A DNA stretch of 64,000 nt from positions 1-64,000 of the forward strand of contig WGNI01000005.1 of assembly GCA_016124655.1 (NCBI GenBank), in the 5' to 3' direction. Origin of the DNA: Alphaproteobacteria bacterium. GTDB taxonomy: Bacteria > Pseudomonadota > Alphaproteobacteria > Caulobacterales > Aquidulcibacteraceae. Under the pieces are notes generated by a model. The model searched no databases and was not told where the DNA came from. It saw only the letters and a program-made list of their open reading frames with translations. The position numbers were made by a program, and so were the translations under genes. How positions within the stretch are numbered: the first letter of the stretch is position 1; every line of letters begins with the position of its first letter. Below are positions 6,699 to 14,930 of this stretch, one piece after another.

Positions 6699-8207
6699 AT
6701 GCGGACGCCGGACGTATTCATCGCGCACCATGACGGCGACAAGGCCGCCGCCCAGGTCATCGCCGCAGCGCTCCAGGCTTGCGGCATCCGGCCCATGCTG
6801 GCCGGGGACATCCGCGGCCGCGCCACCTATGCCGCCCAAGCGCGCGACGCGATCCGCCAGGCCAAGGCGACGCTGGCGCTCTGGTCGCAACGCGCGGTGA
6901 GTTCCGAGGAATGCCTTGAGGAATCCAGCCTCGCGCTCGCCCGCGGCACGCTGTTCGCTGCCCGCATCGACCGCTCGCGCCCGCCGCCGATCTTCAAGAC
7001 GGTCGACGCGCTTGATCTGTCCGATTTCTCCGGCGCCGACATCCATCACCCGCATTTCGCCGCGCTCGTGCAGGCGCTCGGCGCGCGCATGCGCAAGCCG
7101 GTTGCCGCCCCCGAAGCGCGCCCGGCCCAGGCGATTGCCGAGGATGGCCCCGTCCTGATCGACGAAGCCGTCCATGCGGAAGGCGAGGGGGGCGAACCGC
7201 CCGATCTTTCCGATCAGTCCGTGCGCGTGACCATCATCAGCGGTCCGCGCCTGCGCGATGTGGGTGAAGCGGCGCCGGCGCCGCGCCGCACGCCGGCCTT
7301 TGCCGCGCTGGGCGCAAGCATGGCGCGTGCGGGACAGTCGCTCGGCGAAACCGTCTCTGGCATGCCGCTAAGGTGGCGCTGGGGCGCCGCCGGCGCTGCG
7401 GCTTTCGTGATCGGCTCGGCGGTGGGCCTGATGCTGCTGCGCGCTGGCTCGGACGGACAAATCGCATTGACCCCGCGCACAAGCGCAGCCTCGGCCGCCG
7501 ATCTCGCCCCCGCGCAGGTCGCGAGCGTCCAGGACGCGCTCATCGAGTCTCAGCCTTTGCTGGAGATTCCGGCGCTTTCGGAGCGCGAGCCCCTGTCGAT
7601 CCAGTCCGCCGCGATTGAGCCCGCCGCCGCGGGTCCAGCCGATCGCGCCACCGGGACGATCCAGATCGCCGCCACGACGCGCCCGTCGCGCACGGTCCGC
7701 CGCCCGCCCGTCGCAAGCGCGCAGCCCCGGCTGGAGCAGACCAGCGCGCCCGCGCCGGAAACTGCGCCGCCTGCCGCCCCGGCGGTCGCCGCGCCGCCGC
7801 AATATGATTTGACGGTGCTGGAGCCGGTTGTGCGCCAGCGCGTCGAGCGCGCTCGCGCCGCTGCAGCCCAGGCCCGCGCGCAAGCGTCGCGCGCACGCTC
7901 CGCCGCCGCCGGCAGCGAGGCCTGGGTCGCCCAGACCGCCAACGGCGAATATGCCGGCGAATGGGCCAGCGGGGCCGCCAATGGCTTCGGCGTCGAGCGC
8001 GCGTCCTCCGGTGAAACCTATGCCGGCGGCTGGCGCGGCTCCCGCCGCCATGGCGAAGGCGTGCTGAACTACGCCAATGGCTGCCGCTACGAGGGCGAGT
8101 TCGCCGAGGGCCGGCCCACCGGCCGCGGCGCGTTCTGGAGCGCTCAGGGCGAGCGCCTGATCGGCTCGGCGATCTTTTCCGCGCTAATGACCGCGCCCGG
8201 GGCCTGA
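6699..8207 (+). CDS. TIR domain / transmembrane / MORN-repeat protein
   Basis: This 502-residue protein has an unusual layout. Residues 4-115 look like a bacterial TIR domain: VFIAHHDGD in place of the common VFISY-xxxD start, DAIRQAKATLALWSQ, then SSEECLEES, where Glu74 aligns with the catalytic NAD-cleaving glutamate although the usual Trp before it is replaced. One membrane helix lies at about 224-249. A long Ala/Pro/Arg-rich region follows to about 410, then about three MORN repeats (about 414-487; YAGEW, YAGGW, YEGEF with GxGxG turns). The ATG at 6699 has AGGAGG upstream. TIR domains act in signalling or NAD+ cleavage and MORN repeats in membrane or protein binding. The combined role is unknown. 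Confidence 0.8.
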   Translation: MRTPDVFIAHHDGDKAAAQVIAAALQACGIRPMLAGDIRGRATYAAQARDAIRQAKATLALWSQRAVSSEECLEESSLALARGTLFAARIDRSRPPPIFKTVDALDLSDFSGADIHHPHFAALVQALGARMRKPVAAPEARPAQAIAEDGPVLIDEAVHAEGEGGEPPDLSDQSVRVTIISGPRLRDVGEAAPAPRRTPAFAALGASMARAGQSLGETVSGMPLRWRWGAAGAAAFVIGSAVGLMLLRAGSDGQIALTPRTSAASAADLAPAQVASVQDALIESQPLLEIPALSEREPLSIQSAAIEPAAAGPADRATGTIQIAATTRPSRTVRRPPVASAQPRLEQTSAPAPETAPPAAPAVAAPPQYDLTVLEPVVRQRVERARAAAAQARAQASRARSAAAGSEAWVAQTANGEYAGEWASGAANGFGVERASSGETYAGGWRGSRRHGEGVLNYANGCRYEGEFAEGRPTGRGAFWSAQGERLIGSAIFSALMTAPGA

Positions 8208-8221
8208 TCCCCAAAAGATAG

Positions 8222-8352
8222 GGAAGTTAGGTCTTCAGAACCAAACTTTCCAAGATCGCGCCGCTGATCCTCTGTTTGGCGCGTTGGACCAAACTTTTGT
8301 AGACAGACCGGGCGAAGCGGCTTTTAGGTCCGTTAGACCTAACTTTCCTAGA
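8222..8352 (+). repeat. Three imperfect tandem repeats with internal dyads upstream of the ATPase gene
   Basis: The right half-sites ACCAAACTTT (8240), ACCAAACTTT (8288) and ACCTAACTTT (8337) are spaced 48 and 49 bp. Each is preceded by an inverted left half: GTTAGGT (8226), GTTTGG (8274) and TTAGGTC (8324). The third unit is a perfect dyad, TTAGGTC-N5-GACCTAA. The last two units continue with TAGAC. The array fills most of the 153 bp before the ATPase start codon. It looks like a triple operator or a structured leader. No known family of sites is recognised. Confidence 0.75.
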
Positions 8353-8360
8353 CGCCCTGC

Positions 8361-9551
8361 ATGAACCCTGTCGACAATCCCTACAATCCCGGCGCCGGCG
8401 CGCCGCCGCCCGAGCTCGCCGGCCGCGAGCCGCTGATCGAGAAAGCGTTGGCGACGATCCAGCGCGCCAAGGCCGGCCGGGCGCCGAAAAGCATGATCAT
8501 GCTGGGCCTGCGCGGCGTCGGCAAAACCGTGCTCTTGAACAAGTTCGAACAATTGGCCGAGGCGCAGGGCTGTCAGACCGCGCTGTTCGAAGCCGACGCC
8601 GAACGCAGCCTGCCGGAAATGCTCACCCCGCAGCTGCATCGCCTGCTGTTGCGTCTGAACGTGATCAAGCGCGTCGGTCACGACGTGCAGAAGGCGTTCG
8701 GTCAGCTGCGCGCCTTCGCCGGCGTGTTCAAGGTGTCGATCGGAGAAGTGGAGTTCGGCCTCTCCAATGAAGTCGCGACCGGCGATCTCGCCATCGATCT
8801 CTCGGATCTGTTCGTCGCGGTGGGGGAGGCGGCGCGCGCGCGCAACGTCGCTGTCGTGCTGCTCATCGACGAAGTGCAGAGCCTCTCGCGTCCCGATCTT
8901 TCCGCGTTGATCATGGCGTTGCACAAAATCGCGCAGCGCCAATTACCGGTGCTGATGTTTGCCGCGGGCCTGCCGCAGCTCGCCAAGCTGGCCGGAGACA
9001 CCAAATCCTACGCCGAGCGCCTGTTCGATTATCCGCCGATCGGGCCCTTGGATGAAGACGCCGCGCGCTCCGCGCTTGTCGCGCCCGCAGAGATCGAAGG
9101 CGTCGCCTATCACGACGCCGCGCTCGCGCATATTTTGCAGGAAACGGAACGATATCCGTTCTTCCTGCAGGTGTGGGGCTCTCACGCCTGGGAAGCGGCC
9201 GCGCAGTCGCCGATCACCCGGAAGGACGCCGAAGAAGCCACCCGCCGCTCGATCGCAGCGCTCGATCAGGGGTTCTTTCACGTGCGTTTTGCGCGTCTGA
9301 CCGAGCGGCAATTGGACTACGCCCGCGCGCTCGCCGAATTCGGCCCAAAGGGCGCGAACTCCACCGCCGTCGCCGAACGCATCGGGCTCAGCGTGAAGCA
9401 GGCGGCCCCCATTCGCGACGAAGTGATCAAGAAGGGCATGGCCTACGCGCCCACCCGAGGCGAAGTGGCGTTCACCGTGCCGAAGTTTGATGACTTTCTG
9501 CGCCGCAAAATGGCCGAAGGGACGAAGCGGGGGAGGAGCGCGAAAGCCTAA
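8361..9551 (+). CDS. AAA/STAND-type ATPase with C-terminal winged helix
   Basis: This 396-residue protein has an AAA_16/Orc-like ATPase domain. The Walker A GLRGVGKT spans residues 49-56 and the Walker B AVVLLIDE spans 164-171. A lid/sensor region follows (PLDEDAARSAL, about 228), and a winged-helix-like C-terminus (about 305-385; LTERQLDYARAL, then VAERIGLSVKQAAPIRDEVIKKGM). Such proteins are ATP-dependent DNA- or protein-binding switches. The exact role is not known. The upstream triple repeat is a candidate site for autoregulation by its own winged helix. It follows the TIR-MORN gene on the same strand with a 153-bp gap and ends convergently with the phytase gene (4-bp overlap). Confidence 0.8.
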   Translation: MNPVDNPYNPGAGAPPPELAGREPLIEKALATIQRAKAGRAPKSMIMLGLRGVGKTVLLNKFEQLAEAQGCQTALFEADAERSLPEMLTPQLHRLLLRLNVIKRVGHDVQKAFGQLRAFAGVFKVSIGEVEFGLSNEVATGDLAIDLSDLFVAVGEAARARNVAVVLLIDEVQSLSRPDLSALIMALHKIAQRQLPVLMFAAGLPQLAKLAGDTKSYAERLFDYPPIGPLDEDAARSALVAPAEIEGVAYHDAALAHILQETERYPFFLQVWGSHAWEAAAQSPITRKDAEEATRRSIAALDQGFFHVRFARLTERQLDYARALAEFGPKGANSTAVAERIGLSVKQAAPIRDEVIKKGMAYAPTRGEVAFTVPKFDDFLRRKMAEGTKRGRSAKA

Positions 9552-10606
9552 TCCAGTCCAAGCGCCGCGAAGATCTCCGCCACGCTCACATATTTGAAAT
9601 TCTGCATCGCGGCGGGATGCGTGTTCGCGCCGTCCTGCGCGACGAACAAACCCTGGGGCAAATCCGCGCCCAACGAAGCGCTGACGACATCGATGCCGTC
9701 GGTTTCGCCGACCGCATCGGTTGAACCATCGCGCGACGCGCCGATTTCAAACGCGCCGCGATAGGCGTGCGGCGCCATGCGGTCATACACGGCGAACCGG
9801 TTTGCGCCCTGCACGGAGGCAATGAGATAGCCGGTTCCGTCCCCGCGATCCCAAATCGCAAGACCTTCGACATCTGCGACGAGGCGTCCATCGCCGATGC
9901 GATCGATCAACGCGCGGTCCGACACATCCGCGATCGCGGCGCGCCAGACGCCAAGCATTTCCTGGCCGATGAACGCCGCGCCATGCGCATCGTCAATCAC
10001 GCAGCCTTCCGCGATGGATTGATCGCCCGGCGGGCCGAACGCGAATTGCGCTTCCAGATCGCCCGTCACGCCGCCTTCCGCGTCGGGGGACAAAACCCAG
10101 AGCCCGACATCGCCAACCGTCGAGGTCACGATTGCAATGAACGCGTCGCCGCGTCGGCCAAGACAAATCCCGTAGACATCGCGAAACGGCGTGACGATGC
10201 GCGCGCGCGGCTGCTCTTCCAGCCGCCGCGTGGTTTCGTCAAACCGCCAAATCACCATGGAATTGTCGGAGCGGTCGCTGGCCGCCACGATCGGCGCTCG
10301 GCCTTCCGGCCACGGAAAATTCCCGCGCAGATCGACATTGTTGGGCCGGCCGCCGGGCAAGCTCTGCACGATGGCGCCGCCGAGATCGTAAACGAACAAT
10401 CCGCCTTGCTTCTGCGTGCCGATGACGACGCTGTCCGCAACATCCGCCGCAACCCAAATCGCGGGGTCGTCGGCGGCGTCGCCGCGCGCATCCACCGGCG
10501 CGGTTTCGCGCAGCGCGGGGACTGTGACCGCTGGCGCAGCCAAGCGCGGCGCGCCGGCGCACGCGCAAACTCCAAGAGCCAAGGCGGCGACGGCGAACGC
10601 TTTCAT
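9548..10606 (-). CDS. 3-phytase (beta-propeller type), lipoprotein
   Basis: This 352-residue protein starts with a lipoprotein signal peptide: MKAF, a hydrophobic run, then a lipobox-like VCACAG around residues 14-18. The remainder fits beta-propeller phytase: DPAIWV, GTQKQGGLFVYDLGG, NNVDLR, DRSDNSMVIW, YGICL, FIGQEMLGVWR and the acidic, Ca-binding DVEGLAIW and ETDGIDV segments. It would hydrolyse phytate to lower inositol phosphates and phosphate outside the cytoplasm. The start at 10606 was chosen because GGAGGG precedes it and the lipobox then sits correctly. It is divergent from a TonB-dependent receptor, an arrangement expected for phytate use, with Pho-box-like repeats between them. 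Confidence 0.9.
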   Translation of the reverse strand: MKAFAVAALALGVCACAGAPRLAAPAVTVPALRETAPVDARGDAADDPAIWVAADVADSVVIGTQKQGGLFVYDLGGAIVQSLPGGRPNNVDLRGNFPWPEGRAPIVAASDRSDNSMVIWRFDETTRRLEEQPRARIVTPFRDVYGICLGRRGDAFIAIVTSTVGDVGLWVLSPDAEGGVTGDLEAQFAFGPPGDQSIAEGCVIDDAHGAAFIGQEMLGVWRAAIADVSDRALIDRIGDGRLVADVEGLAIWDRGDGTGYLIASVQGANRFAVYDRMAPHAYRGAFEIGASRDGSTDAVGETDGIDVVSASLGADLPQGLFVAQDGANTHPAAMQNFKYVSVAEIFAALGLD

Positions 10607-10671
10607 GCAATCCCTCCAGCGCGCGCGAACAAGCAGGCGCAAGCGCCCGCGTCAATCGCGCGATGCGGCCC

Positions 10672-10777
10672 ATTGCGGGTTCAGGCCAGCCGGTGGACCG
10701 CCCGGAAACCGCAAGAATCCAAAACTGAGACCGCGTTCGGACGGAAAACCGGCAGCGGCTTTCCTGAACGCGGTCGA
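10672..10777. repeat. Dispersed palindromic intergenic repeat, copy 1
   Basis: This copy closely resembles a second one at 20544-20651. It has two dyads. The first has arms near GCGGGTTC and GAAACCGC. The second has arms GACCGCGTTC and GAACGCGGTC around a GGAAAACCGGC core. It lies between the phytase and TonB receptor genes. The arrangement is that of alphaproteobacterial intergenic palindromic repeats, whose core AAACCGGTTTT-like segment is also seen at 36649-36700. The function is unknown. It may form RNA hairpins or act as a mobile non-autonomous repeat. Confidence 0.8.
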
Positions 10778-10793
10778 GTGTGGCAGGGCCACA

Positions 10794-10833
10794 ACGTCAT
10801 GTCGCTGTCACGCGCGCGAAACAAATCTGTCGC
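10794..10833 (+). promoter_or_regulatory. Candidate Pho box between phytase and TonB receptor genes
   Basis: Units related to the PhoB half-site CTGTCAT/C occur in 11-bp register: ACGTCAT at 10794, CTGTCAC at 10805 and CTGTCGC at 10827. The intervening 10816 position does not match. PhoB boxes are direct 7-bp repeats with 4-bp spacers, so 10794-10811 forms one plausible box. It precedes the TonB-dependent receptor start by about 90 bp and is upstream of the divergent phytase gene. Phosphate-starvation control of both genes is inferred. Confidence 0.5.
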
Positions 10834-10899
10834 GCCCCGACGCTATCCGCTTGCGCGGACCGGGCTGGAGCCAGACCGGTGCGGACAAGGGGCGGCGCA

Positions 10900-13218
10900 A
10901 TGAAAAGATCACTCAGCAATCGAGCATGGATTCTCAGCGCCGCAAGCGCGGCGATTGCGCTTGGCGCGGCGCCGGCGTTCGCGCAGACGTCTGAAACGGA
11001 AATCGCGCCCGCCACCTCCGAAGAAGTCGTCGTCCCCGGCACGATTGCATATCGCAATCGGTCTGAAGAGACCGCGCCGGTTCTCGAATATGGCCTGGAC
11101 TATTTTCAGCGTTTTGAGCCGCTCACTGTCGGCGATGCGCTGAAGCGCACGCCCAGCGTCGCGTTTCTCTCCGACGTTCTGGAAAGCGACGGCGTGCGTC
11201 TGCGCGGCCTCGATCCCGCCTACACCCAAATCCTGATCAATGGCGAAGAAGTGCCGGGATCGGGCTCGTCATCGGGCGCCTTTGGCAACGGCGCGGAAGG
11301 CGCGTTCTTCGTCGACCGCATCCCTGCCGAGCTGATCGAGCGCGTCGAGATTGTGCGCAGCGCGTCCGCCAATCGTTCCGGCGATGCGTTGGCCGGCGCC
11401 ATCAACATCGTGTTGCGCGATTCCTATTCTCTGGAAGGCGGCTATGTCCGCGCCGGGGTGCTCTATTTCGCCAATGACGAACACTGGGGCGAAACGCTGG
11501 GCGCGGTTTGGGGCGGCCAGGTCGGCCCCGGACGCTTGCTGGTCGGCGCCAATCTGCAGGATCGACACAATCCGAAGGACAAGCTGAGCCTGCGCTTTGA
11601 CGCGCCAGGCGATCCAATCAACAACAACGAAATCCAGACCGACGTGCGCGACGGCACAGACTACTCGGCGAATTTCAGCTACATCGTCGATGTCTTGGGC
11701 GGCGAATTGCGGCTTGACGGGTTTTACGTCCACACGGACCGCGACGAGAACGAAGATTCGATCGAGTACAGCGACGGCGACGTTCAGGCGGTCAACATCG
11801 AAACCGTCAACGACAACAATGTCGACATCACCCAAGACAGCTACGCTCTGAACGCGCGCTATGAAGTCGACATGCTGGGCGGCGAGACGACCTTCAAGCT
11901 CGGCTTCGCGGAGTTCACCAACGAAGAAGACGAAATCGAAGACGAGACCGAGTTCCAGCGCGACGCCAACCCGTTTCCCGAAGCCGACCGCTTCACGCGC
12001 GATTTCACGCGCGTTGATCTAACCGACCAGGAATGGAAGTTCGGCTTTGAGCACGAGCGCGATCTCAGCGACGTTCTGGAGCTAGAGTTCGGCGTTCAAC
12101 TCGAGACCAAAGAGCGCGACAATTTCGTCGGCGAGACGCCGCGCATCCGCTTCAATCTTCCCGGCGGAACGCAGCAGACGGGCGCAGCGCCGCCTTCCGG
12201 CATTCCCGCCTTCGGACCCGTGGCGGCCATCGATGGCGGCGACAACACGATCGAGCGGGACGAAGTCAGCCCCTTCGTGATGCTTGAGGGCGAAGCGCCC
12301 GGCTACGAATGGGAGCTGGGCCTGCGCTACGAGATGACGGATGTGCGCATCGAAGACCGCACGACCGCCTCGACCACGTCGACATCGTATGAAGTGCTGT
12401 TGCCGTCCGCGCACATCAAAATTCCGCTGACCGAAAACGATCGCCTGTTCGGCTCGGTCGCGCGCACAGTGCGCAATCCGAGCTTCGCGTTCCTCTCACC
12501 GGCCTTGCTCATCGGCGAACTGGAAGACAATGACTTTCAGGGTAACCCGTTCCTGAAGCCCGAACGCGCGTGGGGCATCGACGTCGGCTACGAACGCCGA
12601 TTGGGCCGCACCGGCGTGGCCGGCGTCAATGTGTTCTGGCGCGATGTGAGCGACCTCATCGAAGTCTTCAACACCGGCGCGGAAGGCGATGAAGGGCCGG
12701 GCACGTTCGTCTATTCCGCACGCAACACCGGCGATGGCCAGGTGTGGGGCATCGAGTTCGATCTCTCCACCTCCCTCAGCGCGATCGGGTTGGAGGACAC
12801 CGGCGTCTTCGTGAACTATTCCTGGCTCGACAGCGACGTGCAGGACGAGTTCGGCGGCCGCATGTTCAACAGCCAGGCCGAGTCGGTGTTCAATATCGGC
12901 TTCATCCAGGACATCCCCGCTTGGGCCGCCGCGTTCGGCGCCACCTATCGCAATCAGGGCGAAGCGTTTAGCCGCGTGGTCAGCGAGGAGGTGACCACCA
13001 CCTACGGCGCCGACCTCGAAATCTTCGTGGAGAAACGCATCGGCGACAGCTTCACCATCCGGCTGACCGGCTCCAATCTGCTCGACGCGGAAAAGGAGGA
13101 GGAGTTCAACAAATTCCTCACCGCCGCAGATCAGCAGGCGCGCGCGTTCGACGAGTATGAACTCGAAACCGAATCCGCGGGGCCGGTGTTCCAGCTGATC
13201 GGCCGCTACGCGTTTTAG
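10900..13218 (+). CDS. TonB-dependent outer-membrane receptor
   Basis: This 772-residue protein has a Sec signal peptide ending at about residue 29 (GAAPAFAQ). A plug domain follows (about 60-190: VGDALKRTPSV, RLRGLDPAYTQILINGEE, RIPAELIERVEIVRS, GALAGAIN-like segment). A long acidic beta-barrel ends in an aromatic C-terminus, IGRYAF, as outer-membrane proteins require. Energy would come from TonB-ExbBD. The start at 10900 was chosen because it gives the signal peptide. An in-frame ATG at 10780 would overlap the repeat. The substrate is not visible, but divergence from a phytase and a shared Pho-box-like region suggest inositol phosphates or another phosphate ester. Confidence 0.92.
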   Translation: MKRSLSNRAWILSAASAAIALGAAPAFAQTSETEIAPATSEEVVVPGTIAYRNRSEETAPVLEYGLDYFQRFEPLTVGDALKRTPSVAFLSDVLESDGVRLRGLDPAYTQILINGEEVPGSGSSSGAFGNGAEGAFFVDRIPAELIERVEIVRSASANRSGDALAGAINIVLRDSYSLEGGYVRAGVLYFANDEHWGETLGAVWGGQVGPGRLLVGANLQDRHNPKDKLSLRFDAPGDPINNNEIQTDVRDGTDYSANFSYIVDVLGGELRLDGFYVHTDRDENEDSIEYSDGDVQAVNIETVNDNNVDITQDSYALNARYEVDMLGGETTFKLGFAEFTNEEDEIEDETEFQRDANPFPEADRFTRDFTRVDLTDQEWKFGFEHERDLSDVLELEFGVQLETKERDNFVGETPRIRFNLPGGTQQTGAAPPSGIPAFGPVAAIDGGDNTIERDEVSPFVMLEGEAPGYEWELGLRYEMTDVRIEDRTTASTTSTSYEVLLPSAHIKIPLTENDRLFGSVARTVRNPSFAFLSPALLIGELEDNDFQGNPFLKPERAWGIDVGYERRLGRTGVAGVNVFWRDVSDLIEVFNTGAEGDEGPGTFVYSARNTGDGQVWGIEFDLSTSLSAIGLEDTGVFVNYSWLDSDVQDEFGGRMFNSQAESVFNIGFIQDIPAWAAAFGATYRNQGEAFSRVVSEEVTTTYGADLEIFVEKRIGDSFTIRLTGSNLLDAEKEEEFNKFLTAADQQARAFDEYELETESAGPVFQLIGRYAF

Positions 13219-13230
13219 TCAACGCCGGCT

Positions 13231-13298
13231 CTGACCCCCACCGAGCCTCCCCCTGCAAGGGGGAGGTCGATCGCGTCAGCGATCGGGAAGGGGGTCAG
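13231..13298. repeat. Nested palindromic intergenic repeat, possible bidirectional terminator
   Basis: The outer arms CTGACCCCC (13231-13239) and GGGGGTCAG (13290-13298) enclose two smaller hairpins: CCTCCCCC-N5-GGGGGAGG (13246-13266) and CGATCGC-N4-GCGATCG (13268-13285). It follows the TonB receptor stop by 12 bp. Such cruciform-like G/C-rich elements are common in intergenic DNA of Caulobacterales-type genomes. It lacks a T-tract, so a terminator role is only possible. No gene is present from 13219 to about 13436. Confidence 0.7.
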
Positions 13299-13456
13299 CG
13301 GCGCGCCGCCAGCAATAGACAGTCGAACCGGCGCGGACCGTCTTCGGCCTATATGGAGGCGCGCCCCGCGCGCAGATGCGACGAGGAAGCCATCCTCATA
13401 GGCGCCGGCGCGCAAACGCGGCTACGATCTCTCGCGTGACCGCCACTGATTCCGTT

Positions 13457-14722
13457 ATGGACGACGCCCGCGCCGCCATCGAGGGCAGCGCCTCCGTCGT
13501 GCTGCTGACCGGCCGCGCCGGCACCGGCAAGAGCCATTTCATTCGCGCGCTGGTGGAGCGTAACCGCGCTTACCCCCAAGTCGTGCTGGCCTCGACCGGT
13601 CTCGCCGCGATGAACATCGGCGGCCAGACGATCCATTCCTTCTTCGGTTTTCCCCCGCGCCCCCTGATCGGCGAGAACGACAAGCCGAACTTCTTCTTCT
13701 CCCGCCTTGCGCGCGCGACGCGGCGCATCATCGTCGATGAAGTGTCCATGGTGCGCGCCGACGTGCTCGACGCGATGGACCGCCACCTGCGCGCCGCGCG
13801 CAAGAGCGTGCGCGCGTTCGGCGGCGTGCAGATCGTCATGGTCGGCGATTTCTATCAGCTCCCACCCGTCGTGCGCGGGGAAGAGGGCGCGCTGCTGGAG
13901 GAGGCCGGCTATTCAAGCCCGTTCGCCTTTTCCGCTCACGTGCTGCGCGACGCGGACGTGCGCGCGTTTGAGCTCTCGCACGTCTATCGCCAATCCGATC
14001 AGGACTTTGTCGCGCTCCTGGCGCAAATCCGCGAGCGGCGCGGCCTCAGCGATGCCCTGGAAGCCTTGAATGCAGCCTGCGTCGGCCGCGAGCTGCCGAA
14101 ACGCCCCGTGCTTCTCGCCGCGACCAACTCCGTCGCGGATTCCTACAATGCGCGCGGGCTTGCGGCCTTGCCCGGCGACGCAGCGCTCTATGCCGGCGGC
14201 TTTGAAGGCCAGACGCCGCGCGCCGCCCAGCAGGGCGATCGGTTTCCCGCGCCGGTGTCGCTGGCGCTGAAACGCGGCGCCCGCGTGATCTTCACGCAGA
14301 ACGATTCCGAAGGCCGCTGGGTCAACGGCTCGCTCGGCACGGTCGCCGCGCTGGAGGCCAGCCTGGTGAAAGTGGTTCTCGACGCCGGCAACGAAACCGT
14401 GGACGTCGAGCGCGCGACCTGGCCGCAGGCGCGCTGGGTCTGGAACGAAAAAGAAAAGCAGATGGAGCCCAAGGACGAGTTCAAATACGTCCAGTTTCCG
14501 CTTGCGCCCGCCTGGGCGCTGACCATCCACAAGGCGCAAGGCATGACGCTCGATTCAGTTGAGATCGATCTCGGCCGCGGCGCCTTTGCGGCAGGGCAGA
14601 CCTATGTCGCGCTGTCGCGCGCACGCTCGATCGAAGGCTTGCGGCTGACGCGCCCGCTGCAGCCCCGCGATGTGCAGGTCGATCCCGCCATCGCCGACGG
14701 CCTCTCGCGATTCGGGCTTTAG
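13457..14722 (+). CDS. PIF1/RecD-like AAA helicase
   Basis: This 421-residue protein from the chosen ATG shows the superfamily 1 helicase motifs of the PIF1 group. Walker A GRAGTGKS is at residues 19-26, then STGLAAMNIGGQTIHSFF, motif II IIVDEVSMV, motif III GGVQIVMVGDFYQLPPV and the C-terminal motif V/VI region IHKAQGMTLDSVEIDLG and TYVALSRARS. It would unwind DNA in the 5'-3' direction during repair or replication. The start is uncertain. A GTG at 13436 or an ATG at 13376 are in frame, and none has a strong ribosome binding site. The stop overlaps the DUF2256 gene on the other strand by four bases. Confidence 0.88.
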   Translation: MDDARAAIEGSASVVLLTGRAGTGKSHFIRALVERNRAYPQVVLASTGLAAMNIGGQTIHSFFGFPPRPLIGENDKPNFFFSRLARATRRIIVDEVSMVRADVLDAMDRHLRAARKSVRAFGGVQIVMVGDFYQLPPVVRGEEGALLEEAGYSSPFAFSAHVLRDADVRAFELSHVYRQSDQDFVALLAQIRERRGLSDALEALNAACVGRELPKRPVLLAATNSVADSYNARGLAALPGDAALYAGGFEGQTPRAAQQGDRFPAPVSLALKRGARVIFTQNDSEGRWVNGSLGTVAALEASLVKVVLDAGNETVDVERATWPQARWVWNEKEKQMEPKDEFKYVQFPLAPAWALTIHKAQGMTLDSVEIDLGRGAFAAGQTYVALSRARSIEGLRLTRPLQPRDVQVDPAIADGLSRFGL

Positions 14723-14883
14723 GGTTTCGAACCCGCGGCGCGGCAGCGGTCCGAGCAATATTTGACGCTCCCCCAGTCGCGCGCCCATTTCTTCCGCCAC
14801 GCGAACGGCCGCCCGCACCCCGCGCAAGTCTTCTCCGGCAGCTGCGCTTTGTCGCGGCGGACTCCATTGGCGTTGCGCGCCAT
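14719..14883 (-). CDS. DUF2256 small zinc-finger-like protein
   Basis: This 54-residue protein has the DUF2256 signature CAGCGRPFAWRKKWARDW followed by CSDRC, that is two CxxC/CxxxC pairs that probably bind zinc. The start at 14883 has AAAGGA about 9 bases upstream. In-frame starts further upstream would run into the divergent photolyase gene. DUF2256 genes commonly sit beside deoxyribodipyrimidine photolyase-related genes, as here (divergent, 47 bp apart), which suggests a link to DNA repair, but its role is unknown. Confidence 0.85.
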   Translation of the reverse strand: MARNANGVRRDKAQLPEKTCAGCGRPFAWRKKWARDWGSVKYCSDRCRAAGSKP

Positions 14884-14930
14884 GCTCTTTCCTTTCGGCG
14901 ATTGCGCCATAGCTGAAGGCGCGCGCGCAA

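Noticed and set aside
13215..13415. 66-residue minus-strand frame
   Set aside because: It lies in the nested palindromic repeat and encodes low-complexity sequence.
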